Positions 45,166 to 56,815 of a DNA stretch of 64,000 nt are shown in pieces; the stretch's first letter is position 1; every line of letters begins with the position of its first letter. Below the pieces are notes generated by a model. It was not told where the DNA came from. It was given only the letters and a program-made list of their open reading frames with translations, and did not search any database. The position numbers were made by a program, and so were the translations under genes. The stretch is from positions 195,419,481 to 195,483,480 of the forward strand of contig NC_084798.1 of NCBI RefSeq assembly GCF_963169125.1, read 5' to 3'. The DNA is from Humulus lupulus (Eukaryota; Streptophyta; Magnoliopsida; Rosales; Cannabaceae).

Positions 45166-48100
45166 TCAGTCAAGCTCAGTCAGCTGTGCTCTTCTCTCTG
45201 CAGCTCTCCTCCTTACAAAAATTCCCCACCTTAAAGCAGCTTTGAGCTTAAGCCACCCAACAACAGCCTTACCAGAACTCTTTCCACGCTCCTGTCCAAA
45301 TGGCTGATCCATCTGAGGATTATATTGCACTCCATAACTATAACAAGCCTGATCAGCATGACCAAAGACTCCAGTCCCCATTCCGACTCCAATATTAAAT
45401 GTCTTCAGAAGTCTCTGCATATCATCACCCTCCAGCATCTCCGAACTCCTGAGCCGGATTTCCTCAGCCACTATGTCCTCCAATCCCTGCCCATCCCTTG
45501 GCCGTGACCAGTCTCCTGGAAAATACGAACACCCAACTGCGCCAGTACCACCTGACATGTAATCCATGCTGCTAGGCAATACTGCTTGTTGGTTGTTGTT
45601 TAATGTCATCGGCGCAGTTTGATCAGACCTCGCAAAGTGAAATTCGTTTGGCTGAGGATTTGATGGTTGGATGTTTTCGGGTTGGAAGTGGCGGCTGCAT
45701 TCAGGGACTAACTGTTGCCTGTTCTGAGTGGTTTCACAAAGGTGAGCTGAGGCATAGTTGTGGCTAGCCACGGGTGGTAGCGCTGCTACCTTACCTTTTC
45801 TGGTGCTGGTTTGAGAGTTTAGGACCTTTCCATCATATTCTATAACTTCATGCCAATTTTCATAAGCACCCTTCACTAGAGAATCCACAGAAACCTGCAA
45901 TACAGAATCCAACTAAATAAGGGGTTCATTTCGTTTGGAGTTCCTTTCATTCAAGCACACAAGCATAAAAGAGATGATTTTCTACCATGAAAATTTATTG
46001 TATATTTATTCCTCCATGTAATGTGTCATTTATTACTCTATTTAATGATTCTTGGCCATTTAAGATGGTGTTGATTCCACCAAACATACAAGCAAGAGTA
46101 AAGTGAAGCATAGACAAGCCTGTTATCTATTTACGTTGATTTTGAAGTTTGCTTTTGAAATTCTGAGTATGGAGCTTATTGCAGATAAAAGTAAACCAAG
46201 GAAATAAAATAATAACTTGCTAATGAAAAGAAGGTAAATTGTAGTAAGCAATTCCAAGAGTTTTAAGATCAAACCTTCTGATTGTTGTTAAGCGATTCTA
46301 GAGGGAGAAACTGCCCATCAGAAACAAGGCCCCTGAGCTCATAAATATGATTGAAAACAACTCCAGTGCATTGATTTTTGTCGGTATAGTAAACATAGAG
46401 TTTCCCACCTAGGACACATGTCTTGGCATGCTCCACAGTATTTTCCCACATTCTGTTGGACATTCCACTTCCAAGGATCTGGATTGTGAATGACAATGGT
46501 AAAGAAAATACACCAAGAAAGATGTCAGAACAATTGAAGGTACTTCATATGTGCCAAAAAGAAGGTGATAGGAAATTAAGATCCTTACACTTCTTAATCT
46601 CTGAGTATCCTTAACTAGAAGACGAAGGAAGTCTTCAACAGTGACAATATCAGCACTGATCAATTTCTTATGTAGAGCACCATCCTTTGCTATTCTATCT
46701 AATCTCCAAACTTCATCATGTAGAACAGGTGGATAATGTTTCTTGTACACTGCAAATCATTGTAAAAACAGACTTATTAAAACAAGCTCTCCTAAGAGTT
46801 ATTCAAGAAAGAGTGGAGAGAACTTTTAGGTCACAATTGGAAAGTAGAATTGGAATGAATCAAAAAATAAAAAACATAGTAGAATGAATGAGTTGATCAT
46901 TTGCCAATAATAAATTTAGGAGAAAATAAGTTGGATGCAAAGTTGTAATTTTTTTCCTTACCATTTGAAATATATTAAGATGAAGGATTGGATAAGATTA
47001 AATTATCCCATGCGGATTATTTAGGTTGTTGGATTAACTTTTTGTTTATTCTACTTTCCAAACATGACCTTAATAATTAAGTCGAAATTATATTTGGTGA
47101 AACAGCTAGGGAAATGAAAACTGCAAGATGACTCACATTCTCCTCTATGATCTTTAACCGCAAAAGCATCGGTTTTAGCTTCACGAATTCGAATACCTTC
47201 ACAATATCCTGGGGAAACCTTAACTCCAAGCCTGAATTTCCTGCTCCTTATCCAACTAGAATTGTCAGTGAAAGTAAGGTCTCCTATGGTACCTACTCCT
47301 TCCTTGAGGGTCACATTTGTATCTCCTGTAAGAAGTGGCCTTTTCCCATCACGTTCCTTTACTTGAAAGTTTTCAAAGTGCTCCATTGTCCAATCAACAT
47401 TAGCCTCCTCATTAAAATCGCCTTCAAGCACGACAATGTTCAGCTTTGCAGCGGATTCTGGTCCCGTTTGCACAACACTGCCTGTGCTCATGTCCATCAA
47501 GACAACATGAATTGCTGCTCCTTGCTCTCCACCAACCTTTGCTCCTGTGAATATATGAGGTGGCATCCTTGTTTTGAACTGAAGCTGCAGAACTTTTCCT
47601 TGTGGACCAAGTATTCTTGGCGGCGGAGACCTGTAATGATTGAAAATGGAAGAGTTCATTTACAAATAGCTTAATGATCATCACAAAGATCTCATCTATG
47701 GCTTTACCATCCCCCTCTCCAATCAATTTTCAATAATAATAATAATAAAAAAAAAGAATAATACTGAATAATGAGAGCTAGTGAAACATATACAGAAGCA
47801 AAATGTTTGAATCGGAGGAATGTATAAACATTATGTTTCCATTTGTGTAATTTCCTATTAATAGGCAATGGGAAAATAAAAATCTTTTCACTTTGATCCT
47901 TAACAGACTCAACTAGCCACTCCACTCAAGTCTGATGAACTAAACTTTCATCATACATACTACTGAATGGAGCAAAATTGAAAAAGATTCAGAATTCTTT
48001 TCACTCATGGAAATGAACAAAAGAAGCTTGTGGAAGTTAAAGAGGAATATACCTCCCAGCCAATTTAGCGGGACCCAACTTTGTCAAAGCGCGCTCGATC

Positions 48101-49236
48101 TCTTCGCTGACCTATTTTCAAGACAGTTGCAGAAGAAGCAAAAGAGTTAGGACTTAATAAATTTATGGATGATCCAGACCACTTCAAAATATATTCCATT
48201 TATGCACCATACTAGTTGCCACAACATTATACATTTACTACATAGAAAACTGAAAATTGAATATTATGATTCATTCAATACGGAGATAGGAAAGCAAAAG
48301 TGAATATAATGTTGCTCATCAAAATATCATAGAATACAAGCTACTAGGTAAGAAGACGAGACTGCAGCAAGCCACAACTGGTCTTTCTTTCTCAACATAA
48401 AGCAAATGGCAACGTGACTCACAATTCTGCGGAGCAGAGGCTCCAAAGATGAGCATAGTCTTTGTAGGCTATCCACCTTCAAAGCTTCCACAATTACACT
48501 GCATATGAAAGGAACTGCATAAACAATGAGGAGTCCAAAATTGGCACCATCTCATTCCCTAGTATAGTAAAAATGGAACTAAAAAACTACTTTTAAAGTG
48601 AAACTAATGAAACCCCAGATACAATTAACAGATATGGATTAGGCTAGTCCTTAAATAGACAATTAGTAGATAACTATGCTGTTCTTTAACTTAGATATTG
48701 TTCCCCTTTATGATTGGTGGATTCAAACAATCTTTTACAATCTCAGTGAAGTAGAAAAGGATTTTGTCTCAAAATCCGTCAAGTTCTGAGCTAACTAGTA
48801 GATTTTTGTGAAGTGAAGTATAAATATATACAAAAAAAAAAATCCAAATAACATCGGAACTCACTACTTTTAGTAAAATAACATATTCTTTTTTATATAT
48901 ATAGTTCATTAATTATCTAATTTTTTTAGATTTGATGTTCCAATAATGCTTAAACAGATGGCTGAATCAATAGAATCAGAGCTTGGTCTTAAGGCTCAAA
49001 TATTTGGTCAAACAAAAAAGTTGATAAAAACAATGCATTATTTAAAAAAAAAATCAAAAATACCCTTTAATGGAAAACGAATAAATCCAATGAAATAAAT
49101 GAAACTAGGAGACAAACCTCGCCAGAGCAGGCAACCTGCGCTTTTTCGAGTCAGGTAACTGGTCTTCTTCTGGCTCATCCTCAATACCCTCTTCATAAGC
49201 TCTCTTGTCAACCCTTGTGGTCCTGGAACTTTCCAT
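45166..49236 (-). CDS. CBP60A: Calmodulin-binding protein 60 family transcription factor (CBP60A-like)
   Basis: A plant-specific DNA-binding protein that links calcium/calmodulin to immune gene expression. Exons inferred by eye, in coding order: 49236-49118, 48498-48423, 48111-48053, 47630-47137, 46749-46589, 46478-46275 and 45894-45166, giving 1842 nt and 613 aa. All junctions are GT-AG and in frame. Residues 1-40 are acidic then basic ([10 protein letters not shown]). The conserved CBP60 domain covers about 85-400, with [75 protein letters not shown] and ILGSGMSN. The C-terminal basic amphipathic segment, about 584-610 ([20 protein letters not shown]), is the calmodulin-binding site position of CBP60a-f, rather than the N-terminal site of CBP60g. 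Start context is good. In Arabidopsis CBP60a restrains immunity; that role here is inferred. It is convergent with the type-B regulator. Confidence 0.94.
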
Positions 49237-49726
49237 TTCGAGAAACTTTAACTAAATCCCAAATCAAGAAACCAACCCAGGAATGTTCTAAAAATCCTAC
49301 AAATACTCTTAAGAAGCTTCAAAGAAGAACACCACCCACCACAAGAAGAACCCCAAGTCCAAAAAAAAAAGTAGTTTTTATGAAACTTAGTCACAAAGAC
49401 TCTGAACCCAAAAGACAAAAGTGTGTTTTTAAGGAAAATTTGGATCTGGGTGTTGTAATGAAGATCTGTTTGAGAAGTTTTGGATAGATCTAAAGTCGAT
49501 TTATTAATTCATATTTTGACGTAGGACATTATGAATAATATATATTTATTTATGTGGGGAGTGACACTATATCGTATATTATAATGTATATAATTCAACG
49601 TCACAGCTGGGTTTGGTGTGTAATGCTCGTGCTAGAGTGCATGAACGTCCAAACCCTTTTTATTTAAAACCGCGTTTGGTGCTGCTCTCTTTTAGTATCA
49701 ACTTTTTTTTTAATAAAAATAAAAGG
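49237..49726 (-). promoter_or_regulatory. CBP60A-like upstream region
   Basis: A 490-bp spacer between the start codon and the fold-back element at 49727. It should hold the 5' UTR and core promoter. No certain TATA box; TATATTTATTTAT around 49540-49552 is possible. Confidence 0.4.
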
Positions 49727-51478
49727 CATATTTGAGTTTTGCTTCTAAGTCAAAAAAAAAATCTAGTCATTTAAATTATTTAAAAAAAATGCTAATTTTT
49801 TTATAATACCCAAAATACCTCTTCTCTCTTCCCCCATCTCTCTCCCTCAATCAATTCCTTACTAAACTCTCTCTCTAGGAAAAAAATACATGGGTAAGTA
49901 AAATATAAGAGAACTCAATGTAACGGCAAATATTCCTTATGACACTAAAATACTACATTTCGAACATATATTGGCATGATTTTGGGGGGTTTTTTTTGCA
50001 ATTTTTTTCAAATCTGAAATTTTGAAATTTGCAGAAAATCGATATGGTACAATAGTGCTTGATGCTAGCTCGATGGGGCCTTCAAAATCACGATTTTCAT
50101 GAAAAAAATCGATGTGGTTCGATGGTATTCAATGCGATTCTTGCAAGGTATGTAATTTTTCACTCGGGTGTCCGTTTGGGCTGATTTTTTTATTTTTGGT
50201 ATTTTTTCAAGATCTACATGTGTTGAGATGTGTATATACACATTTGAGAAATGTAAATCTTGAAAAAAAAAATGCAAAATGCAAAACATACCTCATGTTC
50301 AAGATATGTTTTGGTATGTTTTTAAGTTATAAACTTTGAAAATGTGTATGTTAACATCTAAAACGTGAAGATCTCAAAAAAATACCCAAAATAAAAATAA
50401 ATCACCACAAACAGACACCCGAGTAAAAAATTATGTCTCTTATAAGAATTGCATCGAACCACCATCGAGCAACGTCGATTTTTTCATGAAAATCTTGATT
50501 TTGAAAGCCCCGTCGAGTTGGCATCGAACACCATCGAGTTGGGCATGCTTTTTGAGTTATTTTTCAGATTTAAAACTCTGAAATCTGTAAAAAATTGACT
50601 TTGCTGGATTGTTGCCCGATGGTGCTCGATACGAACTCGATGGGGCCTTCAAAATCAAGATTTTCATAAAAAAATTGACATTGTTCGATGGTGGTTTTAT
50701 GGTTGCTCGATGGTGGTTCGATGCAATTCTTGTAGGAGACATAATTTTTCACTCGAGTGTTCGTTTGGGGTTATATTTTTTATTTTGGATATTTTTTGAG
50801 ATTTACACGTTTTAGATGTTCACATACACATTTTCAAAATTTAGAACTTGAAAACATACCAAAACATATCTTGAACATAAGGTATGTTTTGCATTTTGCA
50901 TTTTTTTTTCAAGATTTACATTCCCAAATGTGTATATACACATCTCAAACTTGTAGATCTTGAAAAAATACCAAAAAAAAAAATCACCCAAAATGGACAC
51001 CCGAGTGAAAAATTATGTATCTTGCAAGAATCGCATCGAACCACCATCAATTTTTTCATGAAAATCTTGATTTTAAAGGCCCCATCGAGCTGGCATCAAG
51101 CACCATCGAACCACGTCGATTTTCTGCAGATTTCAAAGTTTCAGATCTAAAAAAAAAAAGCGCAAAAAAAATCTAAAAATCATGTCCAGATCTGTTCGAA
51201 ATGCAGTATTTTAGTGTCCTAAGTAAGTAATATTTGTCATTATATTGAATTCTCTTATATTTTACCTTACTCATGGATTCTTTTTTCTATAGAGAAAGTT
51301 GAGAGGAATAGGTTGAGGGAGAGAGAGAGAAGAGAGAATAGGAAGTGGATGAGAAAAATTATGGGATTGGTATTTTGGGTATTGTCAAAAGATTTGACAT
51401 TTTTTTTAAATGATTAGAAGACCTAGTATTTTTTTTTTTATTTAAGACACCTCATTAAGTATAAAAACTCAAATTCCC
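49727..51478. mobile_element. 1.75-kb fold-back (long inverted repeat) element
   Basis: The whole interval is close to palindromic about a centre near 50580. Outer ends are GCATATTTGAGTTTTG on the left and AAAACTCAAATTCCC on the right. Each arm of about 870 bp is itself built from two inverted subunits of about 250-300 bp. The same blocks (GATGGGGCCTTCAAAATC, TTTTTCACTCG-GTGT, AAGGTATGTTTTGCATTTTGC) therefore occur four times in alternating orientation. Open frames inside it are symmetrical by-products. No transposase is present. It resembles a Mutator-type or fold-back MITE; the family is not established. Confidence 0.88.
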
Positions 51479-51490
51479 AAAATATATATA

Positions 51491-51904
51491 GGGGAATTCT
51501 CCTATAAGGGCTTCACTTTAAGCCCTACCAGTGGGGCTCTCAGTGTTCTCGAACTGTGAACAGTTTTCGGTGCGATTTTTTTTATGACCGTGTATATTGT
51601 AGCTATTTAAAGCATCTTGCAAATTTTCTGAAAATTCCGAATAGTTTACAGTACCGAAAACTAAGTTCAAACATGTTGTTGCACGAGTGACTAATTTTTT
51701 TTTATGCGCGTGGAAAACAACATGTTTGAACCTAGTTTTCGGTACTGTAAATTATTCGGAATTTTCTGAAAATTTGCAGGATGCTCTAAATAGCTACAAT
51801 ATACACAGTCATAAAAAAAATCGCGCCGAAAACTGTTCACGGGTTTAGAAACACTGAGAGCCCCACCGGTAGGGCTTAAAGTGAAGCTCCTATAGAAGAA
51901 TTGT
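51491..51904. mobile_element. 414-bp fold-back MITE
   Basis: Near-perfect inverted repeat with arms of about 190 bp. Left is GGGGAATTCTCCTATA...CAAACATGTTGTT; right is AACAACATGTTTG...CTATAGAAGAATTGTC. A loop of about 30 bp lies near 51681-51712. Non-coding. Lies 12 bp from the larger fold-back element. Confidence 0.88.
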
Positions 51905-51913
51905 CATATCTCT

Positions 51914-52561
51914 TCTATATAAAAAGTGTGTAGATAACGTAAATTATTGATTTTAACGATTTTTTAATTTTTCTTTGTTAACTTTAATAGAATATTCTTA
52001 TATTTAACATAATATAAGATATTTTACAATGATAATTATTTAAAAATAATAAAACCATATATTTTATAACTTAATAAAATTTCATTCAACTTAAACTTAA
52101 TATCATATTAAACATATAATATATAATCTTTTGTTGTCACTGTCAAATTAAAAAACTAGAACAAACATAAACTTAAACAAAAATAAATAAATAAATATAC
52201 TAATTAAAATATGATATTTTTAAGATATTTTATGATAATTTAAATAATTAATCATATTCATTTAAAAATAATAAAGACATACATATCATTTTTTTATCTA
52301 ATAAATTTGTATGATAGTTTGTGTTTTTATCAAGTGAATGAAGCTCTTTTTCTTCATCAAATTCATCAATAAAGAACATTGTGAGAAACATTAGAAACTA
52401 AAAATAATTTATGCATGTATACTACTGTCTACACTATGACTTTAATTCATTCTATTATATATATATATATATATATTTTAAAAAGTGAACTGATTTTTAT
52501 TAAAATTATAGACAATGTTTACAACTTTGAAACTAAACAAACGCACGTTGCTTTTACCTAA
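51914..52561 (+). mobile_element. Helitron-like non-autonomous copy 1
   Basis: The start, TCTATATAAAAAGTGTGTAG, is shared with copies at 52570 and 63716. The end, CGCACGTTGCTTTTAC-CTAA then T, fits CTRRT; the terminal hairpin is weak (AACG/CGTT, 52540-52549). AT-rich, about 648 bp, no RepHel. A TA microsatellite lies at about 52457-52477. Confidence 0.65.
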
Positions 52562-52569
52562 TATATCTA

Positions 52570-53314
52570 TCTATATAATAAGTGTGTAGATAAAAGAAAT
52601 TCTTGGTTTTAACAGTTTTTTTATTTTTTAAGGTTAACTTTAACAAAATATTCTTATATTTAACAGAATATTCTTATATTTAACAATAGTTTCTAAATAC
52701 TTAAACTTAAATAAAATAAAATAATAATTAAAAAATTAAAATAGAATATTTTTGAGATATTTTGTAATGATAATTATTTAAAAATAATTAATAATTAAAC
52801 AAATTAAAAATAAGATATTTTTCAGATATTTTACAATGATAATTATTTTTAAATAATAAATAATTAAACAAATTAAAATATGATATTTTTGAGATGTTTT
52901 ACAATGATAATTATTTAAAAATAATAAAATCATATGTTTTATAACTTAAATAAATATTTAATTAAATTTAAACTCACTCATTAGAATAATATCATATTAA
53001 ACATATAATATAATCTACTGTAAATTAGCACCAAATTGTTTTTTTTTTTTAAACTTGAAGGAAACTTAAATTTAAAATCCGCGTATAATATTTAATATTA
53101 CATTAAACATATAATATATAATCTTTTGTTGTCACTCCCAAATTCATAAATTAGAACAAACATAAACTTAAACAAAATAAATAAATTATTTAATTAAAAT
53201 ATGATATTTATTTCAAAATTTATATAACATTAATATAAATTTACTAAAAATAATTAATAAATTCTATAAATAAAACTAAGCATACGTGCAAATATGCACG
53301 TTTCTTGTATCTAA
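52570..53314 (+). mobile_element. Helitron-like non-autonomous copy 2
   Basis: Starts TCTATATAATAAGTGTGTAG. Ends with a 7-bp-arm hairpin (ACGTGCA, 53284-53290; TGCACGT, 53295-53301), nine bases, then CTAA (53311-53314) followed by T. This hairpin-plus-CTRRT end is diagnostic for Helitrons. It is 745 bp with no coding capacity and begins 8 bp after copy 1. Confidence 0.75.
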
Positions 53315-53315
53315 T

Positions 53316-54319
53316 ATATATATAGGGCCATGATTCCCTCCCGCCTTGTACGGCAACGAAACATGTTCCGTTTTTACAATCTCTGCCGTCTAATACAAAT
53401 TTAATTGATCCAATGGTTATGGTGCTTTTATATACTTTTCATCGTGACCATTTATGCAATCTATGGCTGGGGAGTGGCTTGCGCAAAAGACTGTGCAACT
53501 GTCACTAATTTGACAGTTATAGACTAGGGAGTAGGGGTATGGCTTCAATTCACACATTGGTATTGCTGGAGAGAGAGAGACGTTTACCATTTCCATTATT
53601 CCTCAAGCCAAGCTCTGCGCCCACCTTCTCCTGGGTACAACCCAAATTTAAAATTTGGTTCAATTACTTTTAATCAAGGCTTTAGGAACCTTTGGGGTTC
53701 TAAGCATCAAAGTCTTAACCAAGACTCATTGACCATATGGCTTGATAGTAACTCAGATCTCGCTTCATTACTTCTTCTCTCATTTTCTTCATCTTAATCT
53801 ATAATTATGTGGAACAACAAAAATATGAATCGAATTGGGCTTGCTCGTGAAAAGCTTGCAAAATGTTATTAAAAACAATTTTTAAAATATAACCCATATA
53901 CTCACGATGTAGTTTGCAAAAATTAAGACTTAAATGTATGGATAACATAGTCCACACTAATGTGTGACAAGCTTGTATTTTAGATAACTAGAATTTTAAA
54001 TTTTAAATAACAAGCTTACAATCAAAATCTCATTATTAAGAAAATAATTTAACCATGTATTTCAAAAATTATAAATAGCTAAATAAATAGTTGTTAGTCA
54101 TCTTTCAAGTCAAAATAATTAATATATAAGTTGAAGGCCATGAGTTCTAGCAAAAAATAAAATAAAATATAAATGTGAATCCTAGAGCAATAACTGTGTA
54201 ACTTTTATTAAATCTTTGTGCTAAATTTTGTAAATAATGTGCAGTTGGCTATTACATTGTATGTATACTAACAATTTCAACATACTACTTTTATATGGAA
54301 ATACATTTATACTACTCCT
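53316..54319. other. Spacer with single AT-rich repeat copy
   Basis: Non-coding. The part near 53985-54300 is a diverged copy of the AT-rich unit found in tandem at 55920-56810 (shared AACCATGTATTTC and GGCCATGAGTTCTAGCA blocks). Confidence 0.6.
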
Positions 54320-55839
54320 GAACCCCTATCTCGGTGAATCGAAACGAGTCCAGATGTTGGGTAATCACCCCAACGAGTCCCTCGGTCACTCGTAATGAGC
54401 TGCGTTCCAACTGGTGCATCTGAAAGAGCACCGAGACGATGTTAGTCACACTAATGCGTGAGGCAATCCGGGCGAGTCCAGCTTGACGCTCCTAACTGAA
54501 CCCCTGACTCGGTGAATCAAAACGAGTCCAGATGTTGGGTAATCACCCCAACAACGAGTCCCTCGGTCACCCGTAATGAGCTGCGTTCTAGCCGGTGCAT
54601 CCGAAAGAGCACCGAGACGATGTTAGTCACACTAATGCGTGAGACAATCCGAGCAAGTCCAGCTCGACACTCCTAACCGAACCCCTGACTCGGTGAATCG
54701 AAACGAGTCCAGATGTTGGGTAATCACCCCAACGATTCCCTCGGTCACCCGTAATGAGTTGCGTGGAAGCCGGTGCACCCGAAAGAGCGCCGACACGATG
54801 TTAGTCACACTAATGCGTGAGACAATCCGATTGAGTCCAGCTCGGCACTCCTAACCGAACCCCTGACTCGATGAATCGAAACGAGTCCAGATGTTGGGTA
54901 ATCACCCCAACGAGTCCCTCAGTCACCGGTAATGAGCTGCGTTCCAGCCGGTGCATCCGAAAGAGCACCAAGACGATGTTAGTCACACTAATGCGTGAGA
55001 CAATCTGAGCGAGTCCAGCTCAGCACTCCTAACCGAACCCCTGACTCGGTGAATCGAAATGAGTCCAGATGTTGGGTAATCACCCCAACGAGTCCCTCGG
55101 TCACCCGTAATGAGTTGTGTTGCAGTCGGTGCATCCGAAAGAGCACCGAGACGATGTTAGTCACACTAATGCGTGAGACAATCCGAGCGAGTCCAGCTCG
55201 GCACTTCTAACCAAACCCCTGACTCGGTGAATCGAAACGAGTCCAGATGTTGGGTAATCACCCCCAACGAGTCCCTCGGTCACCTGTAATGAGTTGCGTG
55301 GATGCCAGTGCACCCGAAAGAGCGCCGAGACAATGTTAGTCACACTAATGCATGAGACAATTCGATTGAGTCCAGCTCGGAACTCCTAACCAAACCCCTG
55401 TCTCGGTGAATCGAAACAAGTCCAGATGTTGGGTAATCACCCCAACGATTCCCTCAGTCACCTGTAATGAGTTGCGTGGATGCCAGTGCACCCGAAAGAG
55501 CGCCGAGACAATGTTAGTCACACTAATGCGTGAGACAATCCGATTGAGTCCAGCTCGGCACTCCAGACCGAACCCCTGTCTCGGTGAATCGAAATGACTC
55601 CAGATGTTGGGTAATCACCCCAACGAGTCCCTCGGTCACCCGTAATGAGTTGCATGGATGCCGATGCACCCGAAAGAGCACCGACACGATGTTAGTCACA
55701 CTAATGCGTGAGACAATCCGATTGAGTCCAGCTCGGCACTCTAGACCAAACCCCTGTCTCGGTGAATCGAAACGAGTCCAGATGTTGGGTAATCACCCCA
55801 ACAATTCCCTCGGTCACCAATAATGAGTTGCGTGGATGC
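54320..55839. repeat. 178-bp tandem repeat array (satellite-like)
   Basis: Eight full units and one partial, starting at 54320, 54498, 54679, 54857, 55035, 55213, 55392, 55570 and 55748. Spacing is 178, 181, 178, 178, 178, 179, 178 and 178 bp. Each unit carries GTCCAGATGTTGGGTAATCA, a CCCTCGGTCAC block and a GTTAGTCACACTAATGC block. It is markedly GC-richer than the flanks. Unit length is near nucleosomal. Repeated 60-79-codon frames within it differ by indels and have no gene features. Confidence 0.95.
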
Positions 55840-55919
55840 TGATTATTTAACTACAAGAAAAATAAGGTAATTCAATGTAATAACATTTTATATTGAATTG
55901 CAATAAATATAACTAAGAA

Positions 55920-56815
55920 AAATTATATTCCCTAACATGTTGAATGTTGTGTTACTTACTCAATTATTTAATATGGTACATTGTCAAATTTAATATAAAT
56001 ATATTGCATACAATATAAACTAAATTTTATTTTTTTTTAAAAATAACCCCAATTCTTATATGATTTGGAACATTGAATTTTAAATATCTAGAATTTTAAA
56101 ACTTAAAATAACAAGTTTACAATCAAAATCTCATTATTAAGAAAATAATTTAACCATGTATTTCCAAAAATTAAAAAATATAAATAAATAGTAGATAATC
56201 ATCTTTCAAGCCAAAAAAATTAATATAAATGTTAAAGGCCATGAGTTCTAGCACCAAAAAAATATTAAAATATAAATGTGTATCCTATAGTAAAAGTTGT
56301 GTACCTTTTATTTAATCACTGTGCTAACATTTGTAAATAATGTGCAAATAGCTATTTTTATATGGAAAAATTATATTCACTAACATGTTGAATGTTGTGT
56401 TGCTTACTCAATTATTTAATATGATACATTGTCAAATTTAATATAAATATATTGCATACAATATAAACTAAATTTTATTTTTTTTAAAAATAACCCCAAT
56501 TCCTATATGATTTGGAACATTAAATTTTAAATATCTAGAATTTTAAAACTTAAAATAACAAGTTTACAATCAAAATCTCATTATTAAGAAAATAATTTAA
56601 CCATGTATTTCCAAAAATTAAAAAAGATAAATAAATAGTAGATAATCATCTTTCAAGCCAAAAAAATTAATATAAATGTTAAAGGCCATGAGTTCTAGCA
56701 ACAAAAAAATATTAAAATATAAATGTGCATCCTATACTAAAAGTTGTGTACCTTTTATTTAATCACTGTGCTAACATTTGTAAATAATGTGCAGATAGCT
56801 ATTTTTATATGGAAA
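55920..56815. repeat. 445-bp AT-rich tandem duplication
   Basis: Two consecutive copies, starting near 55923 and 56368 (attatattcMctaacatgttg), each with AACCATGTATTTCC, GGCCATGAGTTCTAGCA and GCTATTTTTATATGG blocks. A third partial copy lies on the other side of the 178-bp array at 53985-54300. Confidence 0.88.

Noticed and set aside
47147..47674. Plus-strand 175-codon frame opposite the CBP60 gene
   Set aside because: Antisense to the conserved exon 4 of the CBP60 gene, with no domain.
49215..51150. Several frames of 60-90 codons over the fold-back element
   Set aside because: They are mirrored in the inverted arms, rich in low-complexity sequence, and overlap on both strands.
54639..55823. 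Repeated 60-79-codon frames in the 178-bp array
   Set aside because: The unit is not a multiple of three, so each frame is cut within about one unit. They follow the DNA repeat and show no codon-level conservation.
54320..55839. CRISPR-like array
   Set aside because: Units are contiguous tandem repeats with no unique spacers, in a plant nuclear genome.
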